From Brachypodius melanocephalos (Eukaryota; Chordata; Aves; Passeriformes; Pycnonotidae), in the NCBI GenBank assembly GCA_013398615.1, contig VZSR01003371.1:4099439-4163438 (forward strand): 64,000 bases of DNA. Reading direction: 5' to 3'. Below the pieces are notes generated by a model, which worked only from the letters and a program-made list of their open reading frames with translations, did no database searches and had not been told where the DNA came from. Made by a program: the position numbers and the translations under genes. Of the stretch, positions 35,901 through 50,018 are shown piece after piece (the stretch's first letter is position 1; each line of letters opens with the position of its first letter).

Positions 35901-38900
35901 GCTTCTCGCTGCTGGTGGTGAGAAAAACCTGTGCCTTCATTAAAATACTGTCTCACGCTGGTGACAGAACGAGAGAGGCTCCACCAGAGAGTCTCAAAGC
36001 ACAGTCTAAATAGCTGTTAGTGATGGGATAGGGGCCAGCATGTTCCAGCAGAGTGTGCACAGGCTGGAGGCTGGTTTGGACTGCAAGAGGGCCACGGCGG
36101 GTAATACATCAGAGCCGTCCACCTGAAGTACATAAATAGCTGTAATTACATCAGCATCCAAGTGCCTCACAGCACTCCTCTAAGCTGGAGATTTCCTGTT
36201 ATTCCCAATTTATGTAGAAGCCTAGGGGGACAAGGAGACTATAGTATTTCAGTGGGATCCAGACCTTCAGTTACCCTTCCAAGCCCTACCCTTGGGGACA
36301 TGTGTATCATCGTGCAGGAATGGCCTCTGAAGGGCTGCCAGCCGCCTGTCCATGGGGCGGTGGAGCCAGGGTGCACTGACCTGCTGTGGTCATTTGGGCA
36401 CCAGAGATCACACAGGGCTTGGGAGCTGCTCTGCAGGGTGGAGAGAAGTGCAGATTTATTGGGAGAGTGGAGTGGGTGGGAGGGTTGTAGCTCCCTCACT
36501 GGTACCATACGCTGGGTCCAACGTGCTCCTGCTCCCCTGAGCCAGGATCTTGGATCTTGGGGGTCACTTCCATGATGATAACTTCCCAGGTGACATCAAA
36601 GCAGTTCTATTTTCCTTAAGCTTTTGCTGAACTAAGAAAATCAACTTGAAATATAATAATGAGGTTCTGGGAAAGGTTTAGAGAGAAAAGCAGCAAAAGC
36701 AGAATTTTTACCAGCCTGAAGTGGTGCAAATGTATTTGAGATGATTCTAACAAAGGAAAACTTATCTCATTTGCTTTACCAAAATAAAACTTTCCTTTGT
36801 GAACACAGATAAGCCATTTTATCCAATTCTTAGTTGTGGGATAATATTATTATTTTGCCTTTGTCCATGTGATTATTTTATATTTTATGCTTCCCAGGAC
36901 AGAAGCTGTCCTGAGGAGCGACCAGGGCTTAGACCTCAGCTGAGGTCTCTGAGTGTTACAAAGGCAGATCACTGCATGCCTGTTTCAGCATCAAGCCAAA
37001 AATTACTTGCCTTACAGACTCAAGGTCTTTGCTTCTGGGGAAAAAAAAAAAATCACTTCAGCGAGGGGAAAGAGAAGCCCATAAAGCCCTCAGTCTTCAG
37101 ATTAAACAGGTTCTCCTATTTTATACAAAGGGAAATGAATATATCTGAAAGGAACATAAGAAAATCCCCACTCTTCCCTGGCATAGTTACTCTGTCGTGC
37201 TCCCATGTGAAAGGGCACCGTGTACCCTACTAAAGATCAGGGAGGGTTGTGTCCCTTGGCTCTCTTCTTGAGGCAAATGTACAAGTGGTATCTTGGGCTC
37301 AGATGAGCGCAATCCTTTGAAATTTGATTTATCCCTTGGTCCTGTTGCCTGTTATGCAGGGTTGCAGTGGGTGGGACCATCATGTTGATGTCCCCATTGG
37401 TGACTGCATGTATTTCAGGAATGTTCTGTAACACAACCTGGCTCATTGTTGACAGCCAGAACTTTCCAGGCCCCTTTTCTTCTCCTTGGCTCCCTCATTT
37501 ATTAAGAGGGCAGTAATTAAACAGGTGGTACCTGGAGGGCAAGGATGTACCACCACACCAAGCTGTAAGGTTCAGGCAGAGCAGGAGAAGGCCTTTCCTG
37601 GGGAAGAGATCTCTTGCCCCTACGTGCAGGCTCTCCTTATACATCCATCCTTGCCTGGTATATTAGCCAAGGGCAAAGAGTTGACCAACTTCTAAGCAGG
37701 CAGTGTGCCATCGTGACAGATGGGCACAAAAGGGGCAGCCAAGAAGCCATGTATGTGCATCCACTGTGTTTAGGGGTTGGGTTCCCAGCCAGGAACGTCA
37801 GAGCAGCTGTCCACCCTCAGTTTATGTGCCTGTAGTTTAGGGGGATCTTCCATCACTAATCCAGCTTCAGAGATGGTTTAACTTTCAAAAATTAAAAATA
37901 GTATTCATTGCCCCATATGGAGAAGGAGTCTTGACCCATTTGCATCAAGGGCTGGTGTGGGTGAACGGGGAGGGGGCAGCATCAAAGAATGGGAGGGTGG
38001 GGAACTGTGTTAACCTCCATTTGTCTTTTTGTTGGGATCTGCTTTGGGATTGTTAGGAATGCCTCCACACACTAGTCAGATCTGGCCAGGGTGCCCAAGG
38101 CAGAATTTGGGCTCTGCTGGGGAGAGCAGAGAGGACTGGATTCTTCCATGCTATTTATCTCAGTCCTAAAACTCTATGCTACCCTGTGTCAGCAGTGGCT
38201 AGGCTTAGTTGTTCAAAATTGACTTTTTAAAGCCCTCTAGTTAAAACTGAGTCCTCATCACAAACGTCTAACCTCTGGGAGTCAGATTCTGCCACTGACA
38301 GATGCCTCAACCAGGCACTTATTCTCTGTTGGTCTTGCAGAGGTGAAGATGCAGCTCTTCACAGAGATGGAATAAGATTTTCCCTGGCTCTAATGATCAA
38401 ATATTTAGGTGTATTTGGAGGTTCAGAGCTAGAACTAATAAAGGATTTAGATTGAAAAAGGTCAGACAGTTAGATGCTCAGCCTGAGATGCTTAACTTCT
38501 AGAAAGAGATTCAGACCTGTGATTTGGGGGCTTTAGCCCACGCACTTCAGGTGTGAACCAGACAACACACGGGGAACCCTCCCAATTAGCCCCAAGGAAA
38601 GGCTAAATATTGGTATCTGATTTCAATTTTGCACCTCTGAAATGTGGGGTAGTGATATCCCAGCAAATGAAGCATCTCAATTAAGTGTCCATCTAAAGTC
38701 TAGAGATCCTTACATGTCAATCTGTATAACATACATATGTGGAAAAAGTTACCAGAGCCCAAGATGTAAGTTTTTTATTCTCTTGTAAAAGATTATTCTC
38801 CAGCCCCTGGGATATCAGGGGAAGCCAGCTGTACCTTTACACCCCCACTGGTCTGAATAGGAGCTTGCCCCTGGACCTCTGCTCAGACCAGTGGTTCACT

Positions 38901-40526
38901 CCTGAACCTAGGTTTCAGTTTGATGTAGTTGCTTGGCAGAAAGGCTGTTGTTAGAAATGTAGCTGACAGTATCAGACAAAATCTTTTGGGGAAAACTTAA
39001 GGGTTACACCTGAAGAACTCAGTGCACCTAAATTTTCTACATAATACCTGAACACCTGTGTTCTTTTGGAGTCTGGATGTTCAAATACACTCTGATCCTA
39101 ACAGGATTTCAACTTTGAGACCTCACTGAGCATCTTAAGTTATCACAAATGTTGCAAAGAAAAAATCACTATAAATTCTTCAAACTGCTATTTTTCAGAG
39201 TTACTTGAGATTTGCAACCTGAGATTTAGAGCATGGCAGAGTGAGATGGGGAATTACTTCATTTCACCTCTGACTCTGGGTAGATGTTCTTACCTGTGCT
39301 AACTTGTGAGGACAATCAAAGCAGCTGGGGTTATCTGTCACACCAGAACATTCCCAGTCAGCCATCATGATGTGACCTGTAGTCTGTACCTCTGGTCATC
39401 TGTTTACAGTCCAGTCCATGGAAATGTGCTGATATAGTTGTTGCTTTACCCTCCAAGGTAATTCAGATACAGCTGGAATTTTTTTCCCATGATTTGAAAC
39501 ATCTTTTCTTTCCCACCTTTCTCCTTCTATATGGTGTTACTTATTTTCCTGTTTTCCAGCATTGTAAATTAAATCTCATAAAGCATGTGAATTTGAATCT
39601 CATATGAGAGACACACAGAAAAACGTTGAATCACATTGTGATATCTTCCAGGGGCCCCTGTGCACACCTCAGTGTTGTGTAGCATTTGCAGCTTACAAGA
39701 GACCTGTTGGTTATCCCAGTGTGGTTATCACAGCCATGAAAACCAGTACACTCCATCCTGGTATGTGAGTTCTCCTAAATCACTGGTTTTCAACACATTG
39801 TCCATGAATAGCTTGTGTTTGTAGGAGTATTTTCCCTGTTTACTGAAGGGAAAGGGCACTTTCTAGTGTTTTGCCTCTTTGCAAAATAGTTCTACACAAC
39901 ATTCAAATCTCAACGTCTTTGGGGTGCTCTAGTGATAATAGAGATGATAATTTGACCTGTTTGTCTCAGTTGGTGACTTTCTTCAACTTCCCCTCTCATA
40001 ATCTCAGTACATTTCATTCATCATCTGCAAAAACTCTGTACTACAACGTAAACCAGGGAGAATAATTCCTCAAAATACAGACCTGGAAATGTCTTTATTA
40101 ACACTGAAACAATAAGCAGAATAGGAAAAAAAGGGGACATAACAAAGAAACATAAATTTTGCAGAGTTATTGGAATATGTAAAACCAGAGTAACTATTAA
40201 AACATATAGTTACGTATGATATTTTATGTATTTAGTATTTCTATTCAGAAGATGCCAAGACATCTTATAGATGGACAAAAGTGAGATTCTGGTAGACAGC
40301 TAGTTACCTAGGAATGAAGAGCTCTGACAACACAGGATTTACCCAATCTCCAGCTGCTGTCTAAGTAAAGGAATTGTCTGATTTGTGATGTTCACTATGT
40401 GAACGGCACGTCAAATTCTTCTTAAACACTGAACTTATGGAGTTAAAAAACAAGGCAAGAGTATAAATTAATATGATATAAAGACAGGAGACATCCACCA
40501 TAAAGGTTCATAATTACAGAGGGCAA
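32996..40526. other. intergenic, nothing recognised
   Basis: About 7.5 kb of unique sequence without a recognised gene, tRNA or clear interspersed repeat. A short segment at about 36080-36150 has retained CpGs and TAATTACATCAG and may be a small conserved element. Open frames here (for example 36162-36575 and 36799-37233) overlap others on both strands and carry no domain. Confidence 0.5.
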
Positions 40527-40607
40527 CAACAAGTTAACAGTTTAATGGCTGGACTCAGTGATCTTAGAGTTCTTTTCTAACCTTTATGATTCTATGATTC
40601 TGTGATA
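40527..40607 (+). mobile_element. short CR1 LINE 3' tail
   Basis: 'tttaatggctggactcagtg', 'atcttagagttcttttctaa' and 'cctttatgattctatgattc' followed by tgtgat: the last ~80 bp of CR1 with two octamer-like repeats. Confidence 0.92.
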
Positions 40608-43600
40608 TGAACTTTACTTGAAACAACGAAAGATGGTTACCCACTTCTTCCTCATATTCAGCTTTCACCTTCAGTTTTGCTTCTCCTCTTGCTGGCTGAG
40701 TGGATTTCTGCCCCCATTCATGAGACCAGAGCACCTTCACCAGAAGCCACTGCAAATCTCTTACATTGTGGGGGTGCTAAAGGCTGCTTTCAGGAGGAAT
40801 TATGACTGCTTAATTTGGGAGCAGCATGGGAAAAATCAGAATTATTCTCCACCCAGGCTGGAGCAGGGATGTCTGCAGCACCAGCCTGTCCTGCATCCTC
40901 TGGTTCCCTCTGGCAACGTGGCCATGCTGGTGTCTGCATCCCCTGGCAATCCCCAGCCTTGGCATGGGGAGCACTCAGTGTTGGTGGGTAAAGAAAAGAC
41001 CTCTGTAATAACTGAGCAGAATAAGGCTTTGCTTTCAGGAACTTTCTGGACTCGCCCTATTCCCCAGTCACTGTAATGTTCCAGCAAATACTTTGTGAGA
41101 CAGTTTTCACACTGCTTCTAGGAACACACAGAATATTCAACCAAAATATCATGTGTCATCTCTTTGACCTCTTGGCGTACATTGATGCAAGTTTACCTCA
41201 TAGCTACTATTTTCCTAATAAATTTTGTTTAGGGTTTGTTTTTCAAGCTCAAATGGAAAATCCCAAACTGTGTCATGACAAGAGAAAACACTCCTACCAT
41301 GCTGAAAATGTTCTGTTTTCCATTGCTCTGTTGCCAAAGTCTGGGGGTGAAAAAAGGCTCACACAGGCTGAGTGTTGAGGGTGTAGTAGAAGTGGGAGGT
41401 AGCCAACTTGGAGTCTGAAGCTTGTGTGTTCCTTCAACAACTGAGTTGCTATTGCCCTGGTCCATCCACAAAGGATCAATTAATCAAAGGTTTCTCCCTA
41501 ATCAACATATGCAGCTATCCTTGCCCTGATTAGCTAGTGGAAGGAATGTTTTTCAGTGAAAGAAGTATAATTAGCTCACACAGTGCTGGGCAGACCACAA
41601 CCAGCTTGAAGAAGTGTGAATCTTGCACATCTGGATGCTGGACACCTCTGGACCACAGCACTTAGAGACATGTTGGTGCACCAGAGTTCCCTGAGGCTTT
41701 ACCATCTGAATCTGAGCTCTGCCTCTTTGCATGTCTGAACTCAAAGCAGCATTTCAGGGAAATGAAGGAATTAAAATCCAGATAGGCCTTGGGAAATGGT
41801 CTGGATGATGAGGTGCCTGAATTCAGCACACGGGCTCCAAACTTCTTCTCAGCTGGCTGCCATCTGACACAGCAGGTGCCTAATTTTCTGCTAGAGAATC
41901 TAAGCAAACCTGCCAAGACCTGGCAGAGCTCAGATACCTGGAGAAATGCAGGAATCTCATGGGCTTCTCAGAAGAGCCATTCTTCTCCCACTCCTGCCTA
42001 TGGACCAAAGGGATGTTCAGATAACAGGGACACAGCCCTTTGAGATCAGCTGCAGGCCTGTGTCCTTGCAGAGAACCTCCCCTCCAGCTCATCCGAGGCT
42101 AGACTATCAGTTCATGCTTTGTTTGCGAGGGCAAGATAACCTTTAGGTTATTGAAGAGACACCTATTGAAGTCCTATCACTTTCTGTACTCAGTCAAATA
42201 TCCATCAGGTTGGGGGACAAAAGGAGCAGTGAGCTGGAGGAGGAATATTGTTTTCAAATCTTGGATTTGATCTCCCACATTTCAGGTGTGTGTTTTCAAC
42301 CCACGGCTAAATGAGAGGGTTGGAGGAAAGGCAGACCAGCCTTGAAGACAGAGTAGCAGAGGATCCACAGCTGAGTTATGTATCTTACCGCATGACAATG
42401 TTTAATTTGCTTTTTTTTTCAGTTTTATGTCCCATACTACCAAGACATTCACGTTTTAAGTGCAATTTCTAAGCTGTCTTCAGCACACTCCAGATCTGAA
42501 CTACTGTCTATAAAATTAGAATACACTTTAAAGGCTGATTTTTAGACAGAGTTTCTCTTTCGTTATACTATATTAACCCCACAGGTTTCAGTGAAGAACT
42601 CACTTTCCCTATAGGGAAGGGAGAATAGTTTTACCCTGAATGAAGCCAACTTTGAGGTTTGACTGATGAGTACATGTTCAAGCATGGTGTGTCCTCATGT
42701 CAGCGGTTTCCCAGGCCTTTCTGAAGAGGCAGACTGACATTTAAGCTCTCACATGTGAGAAATCTCAGTGCAACTGAAGTAAGTGACAAAAGTTTCTTGA
42801 TTTTCCACTGGGAGTGATTTCACTGAAAGCAATTAGAGTTCAATAGCAGAAGCACAAAAAACATCTCAAATGATAGCGTGGCCCAGACGTTCATGCTGAA
42901 ATGAGAATTGTCTTGCTGAGATGTCTTGCTAGGGAGAAATACTTTGAGAAGCATTTGCTCATTCCTCTTACGTGTAGGAAGTGGGGGACTGAGTTAACTC
43001 CTTCCATCCCTGCAAAGGGACCTGATTTCTCACAAGGTGAGCTGGACACTGCACAGCTGACTTTCCCAAAAACTGCTCATCACTTCAGAAATGCTTGGCT
43101 CTGGGGTCTGTCCCAAAAACTTTTCTTGACACATCCAAAGACAATCTCAAGTCTGCCAGAAAGACTTTGGAGCCAAAGTATTAACCTTCCATTTTTCATT
43201 TCTGTCTCCACTGAGTTTAGTCCTGCTCCCAGGGAAGAAGCCACAGGCTTCTGCTGCAAGCTGCTTTGCTGAAGCCATTCACTGCACATGTCCAAGTGTT
43301 TTTGCAAGGAGAGAAAAGCCAGCTCCCCACCAGGCTGGCTGCTTAAGGAAAGCAGGAAGGTGGATAGCAGCAGCTAAGGAGCTTTTTAACACTCCAAGAG
43401 CTTGGTCTGTTCTTTCTCTCCACCGAGTGAGCTGATTGGCATCCAAGACACATTTAATCCTGCTCTGTGAAAAGGCAATATTTTAACAACTAAATGGCTT
43501 ATTCGCTTGAAACCTAACATTTTCCAAGAAAGCATGCCAAGCTGGGTTTGAAAATCTTTATGCAAGTGGATCATGGGATATGTGTGATAATTTCATGACT

Positions 43601-45575
43601 TTCTATGACACTTCTTCCAAGCATAGTGGCAGGCTTTTGTGTATTAATGCAGTGGCTGATTCATTTTCCAGAAATCCTTACCTTACAGTAGATAAGACAA
43701 GTATAAATGTAAAATACAAGACTTGCTTCATCCACAGGCAAGTCCAGCTGTTTCCGGGTGGAAACCTGCCAGAGTTTCACAGTTCATAACTGCAGTGTAT
43801 AAAATTTTAGAGCTGAAATTCTGTTTCTCCCACATACTGACTGCTGTAGATGTTGCAACAATCTGCACGTAACAAGATGAGCAAGAGGATGCTGACTTCA
43901 CCTGTTAGTAGAAGGTGACTGGTCAAATACTGCTTTTAAAGCAATCTTTCATCAGTGCCTTGACTCACCTTCACTTTTTCCAGTGAAGAAAGCAGGTCTT
44001 TAGCAGCTGAGCTTCAACCAGGATGAATTTTCCACAAACGTGTTAAGGAAAAGAGCATTTAACAAAGATGCTCCTTAGAAAAAATAAAGGAGGAGTTAAT
44101 CAAATTTGGTAGGTGATGGTAGTGATTGAACTGGAAAAAAACCTAGCATAAATATGAACACAGACCAGACCAGTTAATAACACAAATAATTGAGTACAGA
44201 TACTGGCACTGAGTTGAGAAAAACATGGACTTGGAATCAGGTGAGAAGACAGCAACAGAACTCCTAAATATCATGTTTGACTGGTCGGAAGGATACCAAC
44301 TGGTAGGAAAGTAACAAGTGAGTAACTGCAAACATTGGGATTGAGGAGGTTTGAGCAGGGAGCAAGAGGAAGCTTAAAAGAGGAAAAAGTAGGCAGTGTT
44401 AATACAAGTAGAAGCTGAGTCATAGAAAAGTAAAAAACTGTGAGTGTAGCAGGAGAAATAATGAGGTCTGGGGCAGAACCCCAACATTACACCCCCCTTC
44501 GTGGCAAAAGAGTTGGTTTGAATACGTGGTTTTACAAATAATATTTTAGAAGAGACCTAAAATAGGAGCAGTATAGGTTGGCAGTGAGCCACGTGATCCA
44601 TCTACTCACTGTATCTGTCCACCCTGGGATTTGTTTTCCCTCCAAATGCTGGGCTGACTCACACTTTAATGCATTTGCAATTGCACAACTGCTTTTGGAT
44701 TTCTGTGAAACAGGCAGACAGTTCTTTTAACCTCCAACCTTTGTCTCTTTTATGAGTTTTTGATGGTGTTGTTTTGTGTGTTTGACTAAGTGAGAATCAG
44801 ACCCTGTGACCCTGTGGGCTGGTGGAGACACTTCTCCTGGCTCACCCAGGACTCTTAGCTCCATGCAACAGCACAAATGTGCAAAGGCCAAACTCAGTGC
44901 CCCTGGAGGCAGTGGAAAGGATGCCACGAGCTCAAATGATTCAGGGCTCAGAGCCCAAAGTTTCTCTGAACAAAGATAAGGAGACGCACTCTGCCCATCT
45001 CATGGAGACTGGTGGTTTGTGATTCATTTCCTTTTTCAGTACACTGTGGAAGGAGAAAGGCCTTTCAACAGGAACATCCACAAGGTGTGTACAGTCAGCA
45101 TGAGACTTGTGCTCTTTACAAATTATATGCACTTAAGAACCGAAGTCATTTAAAGGCAGACAAGTTCCTCTGGAAATGACAGTTCCTGAGGAAACAGATC
45201 GTGAAGTTCAGGAATGAACTTGCGCTTTCTTGGAGAGAAAGAACCAGAATCAGAAGTCAGCAGGATCTGAAGGAGTTTTTTTCACTTCCAAGGAAAAGGG
45301 AAGGCAGAAAATGGAATGACATTACTGCACAGTGAAGAGGGGACAGCTCAGAGGTCCCAACTCCCATCTTGAGGCTGCTCAGCCTGGACCCTTCTTGTCC
45401 AAGAGGCACCCTCTCCAAGCAGCCCAGGGTGCAAGCCAGTGGAGAGGTGGCAAGGCTGTTCCTTTTGAGGGGACATAGGAAATGGCAGCCATTTGGGACA
45501 TTCACCCCGCCAGGGAGGTTTGTGCCTGCAGCATGTTTGCCTTCCTGAAAGCTATGAATAATCAAGGAAAAAGGG
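40608..45575. other. intergenic, nothing recognised
   Basis: Unique sequence. The part around 43390-43570 is repeat-poor and could be a small conserved element. The overlapping open frames at 40618-41087 and 41662-42146 have no recognisable features. Confidence 0.5.

Positions 45576-45633
<58 letters not shown>
45576..45633. repeat. long poly(A) tract (58 A)
   Basis: 58 uninterrupted A. No poly(A) signal just upstream, no target-site duplication and no known retroposon body were seen, so it is listed only as a simple repeat. Its length may be inexact in the assembly. Confidence 0.95.
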
Positions 45634-45635
<2 letters not shown>

Positions 45636-45689
45636 AACATCCAGAGACAAAATGAGGAAAAAAGTGCCAAAAAGTCATTTGCAAGAAGA

Positions 45690-46270
45690 AATTTTATTTG
45701 ACTTCCTGTTCTATTGCCTTTTTTTTTTCCTTTGGCTACTCTTTTCTTTGCACACCCTGAGCTTCATTAAAAGGCCATTTATTTCACTAGTTTGTGCATC
45801 AAGCTAATTATATCCTGTGCACAGCACGCTTGAACTTGACAAGCCAAAAGGGACAGCTAGGACTGAATTCATTAAAAACAGTTTTTTGTTTTATAGTACT
45901 ATAAAATATAATGATACACTTCAGTCCCGAACTTGCAGTAACCAAATTTGTATGGCACAAAATCCATTCTTCCTAATTTGGACTTCCTAGTTGAAGATTC
46001 AAATACTTTTCATTGCTGTATTTTCTCTGTCTCTGGTCACTGCCTCATTGAAAGGTGTCAGGAACGATTTAACCAGTAAAATTAAATTGTTGTTTTTCTA
46101 TCAAGAGTAATGCCTTGGATTGGCCAAAATGGCATAAAAGATTCAGGAACACATTGATTTCAAAATAACATTTAATTCCAATATAATCTGGCTCCAAGGC
46201 CCCTTTTAGTGAGATACTTTAAAAACATAAATATAGGCAGTACTGGCCTCAAAAGAATTTATATGCTGGA
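45690..46270. promoter_or_regulatory. candidate conserved non-coding element
   Basis: Repeat-free AT-rich sequence dense in homeobox/POU-like motifs (AAGCTAATTATATCC near 45802, AAAATTAAATTG near 46078, TTTAATTCCAATATAATC near 46169). All frames are closed. It has the typical look of vertebrate enhancer elements, but the call rests on composition only. Confidence 0.3.
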
Positions 46271-47668
46271 GGCTCTGATCCTACCAATATAAATCTGTGC
46301 CTAGATGAAGGATTCTGTGTGGTGGAAAGTTCAGTACTGCTAATGGTTATTGAGCCAGAAATTACCCAATTTAAATCTAAGCTCCCCAGCTAAGCTTGTG
46401 AGGCTGAAACTGCCCAACAACATAGAGAAGAAAAAAAAAAAAAAAAAACCACAGAGAGAAGAAAGCTGCTCCTGAACCAGATATCAACAATGACACTTTT
46501 ATAGCCATTTATTCCTAATTGCAGCTGTGCCGTAAATAACCCAAGACAGCCCTTTTAAAATAATTGTTTAGGATCTGGAAGCCTAACTAATAATTTCCAA
46601 GTAACAGGACTTTCACTTTTAACAGGATGGAAAAATATGAGAATTCAGAGCATGACTGAGAAATGTCATCCCACAACTCTGTAGCCTGGCAGTTTTCCAG
46701 GACTGCCCTTCCCTGGCCTACCTCTGGTCCGTTTATGTGCTGTACCCCACAGATGAGACCAGACAGAAGATTTTTTGGGGCAGATTTCACCTAAGGCAAG
46801 GCTGTTTGCTAGATCCTGCCCCTCAATGTTTGCTTTGAGTTGATCATGTGAAAAGGTGGGCAGCATCTTCTATGCCGGGTCACTCCTGAACACAAGATGC
46901 CCTGAAGTCATCAGCGACACAATATATGAAAGATTTACAACCCCAAACCCCCAGACTTCTCTATATTTGACTATAAGTGTTTGGATCTTCATGACAGAAG
47001 GTTTACTCTGGCTAGACCAGGGTCCCCTGAGTTCACAACCATGAAACCCTTCTTATGGCAAGACCATAATGAAAGTGTCCCAGAGGAAATATAGATGGAC
47101 AAGGTGTCTGTTGGACATAAAATTAAACCAGAAACTTGTTTCAGAAGGACCAAAGAGAAATCTGTGGAAATAAAAATGTTTTGTTAACTTGTTCCATAAC
47201 TGGATTTAAGAACAATATCAAAAACAGGGTTTGGAAGCAGATTTGAACTGAGTATGTATGAGCAGAACACCAAGAGATTTCATTTTAAATTCCAGACATT
47301 GGGATTTAAGTCAAAAAGTGTTCACAGCACCTTCCCTCTTTGCTTTCCACCAGTTCTCTGAAAGAAAGTATTTCTCCTTCTGGGAGGGCCTAGCAGCACA
47401 ATTGCTTTCTTTCCCAAATATTTGCTCGAATGACCTCTCATTTCAGAAACCAAAAGAAAGAAGAAAAACCATTAAAATTTCCCATTAATCAATATCAACT
47501 TTGATGTTAACCTCCCCTGTGAGGAGAACCCTCTCTTACAAAGGACGAGCGTTCTTAGCCTGTGATAAGAAAACAAGTTATTTAATCAATATATTTTCCA
47601 GCATACGTGTTCCTTGGCAGGGGCTTTAAGCTGCCTCTTCTGAGTGTGCGTGTGTCTCTGCTTGGATA
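46271..47668. other. intergenic, nothing recognised
   Basis: Contains an A-rich tract at about 46430-46447. No supportable gene. Confidence 0.55.
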
Positions 47669-47687
47669 TGTGTGTGTGTGTGTGTGT
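47669..47687. repeat. (TG)n microsatellite
   Basis: About nine TG units. Confidence 0.9.
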
Positions 47688-49484
47688 AAGCTTTCCTGCC
47701 TCAGAAAACAGAGCTGTTGGACATGGACAGGAATGTGTCTGGCATCTTTAGAAGAAAAGACTCAGAAGGAAATCAGTATTTGAGTGAGTTTTGCAAGATA
47801 TCCAGCTCTGACTGCTTTGCGGTTAGCTTTCCATTCCAAAAATTGCTAATGGTGAGCTGTCCAGACCGTGTCTCCTACCAAAGAATTTTGGAATCATGAG
47901 AAAACAATAAGTTAGCCAGTAGGAAAGATTAACCTCCCAATCTTAATCCTTCCAAGTATCGCTTTACACAAAAAGGGCATTCATGCCTAAACCACTGCTA
48001 AAGACTCTTGGATAAATTTCTTGCCCAATTCCACTGAAACTGTCATTTTCACACCAAATATACGGTGATTTAATGTGAGCTGGCTACAGTTATTGTTGCA
48101 GTAGTGGTCAAATTGCCATCTAATACAAGAGTCCTGGTAATGGTACTACACACCGCATTTACACAGAGAAAATTTACAAGCTGAACAGACAAGAGACACA
48201 AAGGATTGCAGAGAAAGGAAGTGTTTTTTATATTTTAGGCAATAAAGTCTCATACTAATAAGATGATTTGCCTGTAAATATATGAAGAATTTGAGAAGGA
48301 ATGTGAAATAAACCCAACTGTGCTAAATCCTGCCTCATTCCTCCCTATTGCTTTATAAAGGATATTAGGGTTTAATTTATTGTGGAAAAGGGAGGTTCTC
48401 CCTTCTGATTTCACTGATGCATCCACAACCAGAACAAAATGTAACAGGTCAGAATAACTAAAGAAATAGTTTTCCAGAAGAAGTCTGCTGTCAGTCCCTT
48501 GTAGCAACTGCATTTTAGGCCTAGGAGCAAAAGGATGCTCAGTGCCTGTCACTTACTCAGGCATTTTAATTCTTGCTGCTTTCCTAAGCAGGATCTATTC
48601 TGCTCAATATATTCATAGCGTTCAGGATACTGATTTTAAAAGTCAGAAAAAAAAAAGAATTTTATCAAGATGGGGTAGGATTTTTTGCCTTTTTTATTTT
48701 TTTAAATCTACCTATAACCTACCTGTAAATATGTGTCCAGTCTCTATTAGTGCTACACTGCCTGACTGGTGACATAAAATTGTTGATTGAGACCTTGACA
48801 TCTTCTATCTATATGGTTGTATAGCAAATCTGTGCACTTTAAGTTATGAAAAACGTAGAGAAAAAGGTTGGATCCTCATGGAATTGCAGGCTCTGTGCTC
48901 TGGTGGCTCCAGGTGAGCTGATGAGAGAGCAGCCAGTTCTGCTCCTGTTCTACCTACGCATCCATCCTGGGAAATGTGCTTGTTGATCATCTGAATGCAG
49001 CTTTCAATTAAAACATTTTGGATAGGAAAAAACAATTTTAGAAAAAAAATCCATCTTGCCCAAGTTCAGATTCTGACCCTGCTATAATGACTTTGGAGGG
49101 GTTTGGTGATGATGAGCCCAATAACACAGAGGACTGACACTGATTGCATGGGTACCACCACAGAAATGCAGACCTGTGTGATGGTGGGATAGGACAGAAG
49201 AGAGGGATGTGTGCTGTATTCCAGTGCCTCTGCAAAGGGAGATTTTTGGTGTTAAGGCTCAACAGCTGTAACTAATCCAGTTGCAGGTTTGCCTCTGGCT
49301 CCAAGTGCTGCAGTTCTTTAGCCAGCACAAGTGGTCAGCACTGTTCTTGACAAGAAAAACAAGCTCAAAGCAAGAGGACTGACAACTTGCAAGTGTTATG
49401 AACAGAGAAGTTTTCGGCACTCTAGAGCCTTTCTATCAATGAAAGCCTGTATACAGAAAGGGAAGAAAGGACAATCTGGTTCTT
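47688..49484. other. intergenic, nothing recognised
   Basis: Unique AT-rich sequence, no supportable gene or repeat. Confidence 0.55.
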
Positions 49485-50018
49485 AAAGGCCTTTTCCTCT
49501 GTTCAGCACTGTTGAAGTCACACATGGAAAACTGGGTCCAGTTATGGGCTCCTCAGGGAAAGAGAGACATGGACATACTGGAGGTAATCAAGAAAAGGGC
49601 TGTGAAAAGCCTGGGGGGCTGGAACATTTCTCCTAAGGGAAAGCTGAGATAAATGGGATTGTTCAGCCTGAAGAGGAGAAGGCTAAGGGGTTCTTATCAA
49701 TATGTAAATAGATAACTGAAGGGAGGGTGCAAAGAAGACAGAATTCTTTTGGTGGTAAAGTAGAGAGAGGCATTGGGCACAAACTGAAACACAAGAAGGT
49801 TCCTCTGAACATCAGGAAACATTTTTCTACCGTGAGGGTGACTGGCACATGTTGCCCAGGGACACTGTGGTGTCTCCAGTCTTGGAGATACTCAGAAGTT
49901 GTCTGGACACAATCCTGAGTGAACACCTCTAAGTGCTGCTTCTCGAGCAAGGAATTCACACAAGATGATCTACTGAGGTGCTTTCCAGCCTCAATCAGTT
50001 TGTCATTCTGTGATTGCC
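49485..50018 (+). mobile_element. CR1 LINE 3' fragment, longest in the window
   Basis: A CR1 body is visible over about 530 bp: 'tccagttatgggctcctcag', 'gacatggacatactggag', 'gctgtgaaaagcctgggggg', 'gggattgttcagcctgaaga', 'ggagaaggctaagggg', 'cactgtggtgtctccagtct', 'tggagatactcagaagttgt', 'gacacaatcctgagtgaaca', 'gatctactgaggtgctttcc' and 'cattctgtgattg'. Frames are broken, so it is inactive. Confidence 0.93.

Noticed and set aside
45257..45670. 137-codon minus-strand frame with a long Phe run
   Set aside because: The Phe run is the translation of the 58-A tract. No coding evidence.
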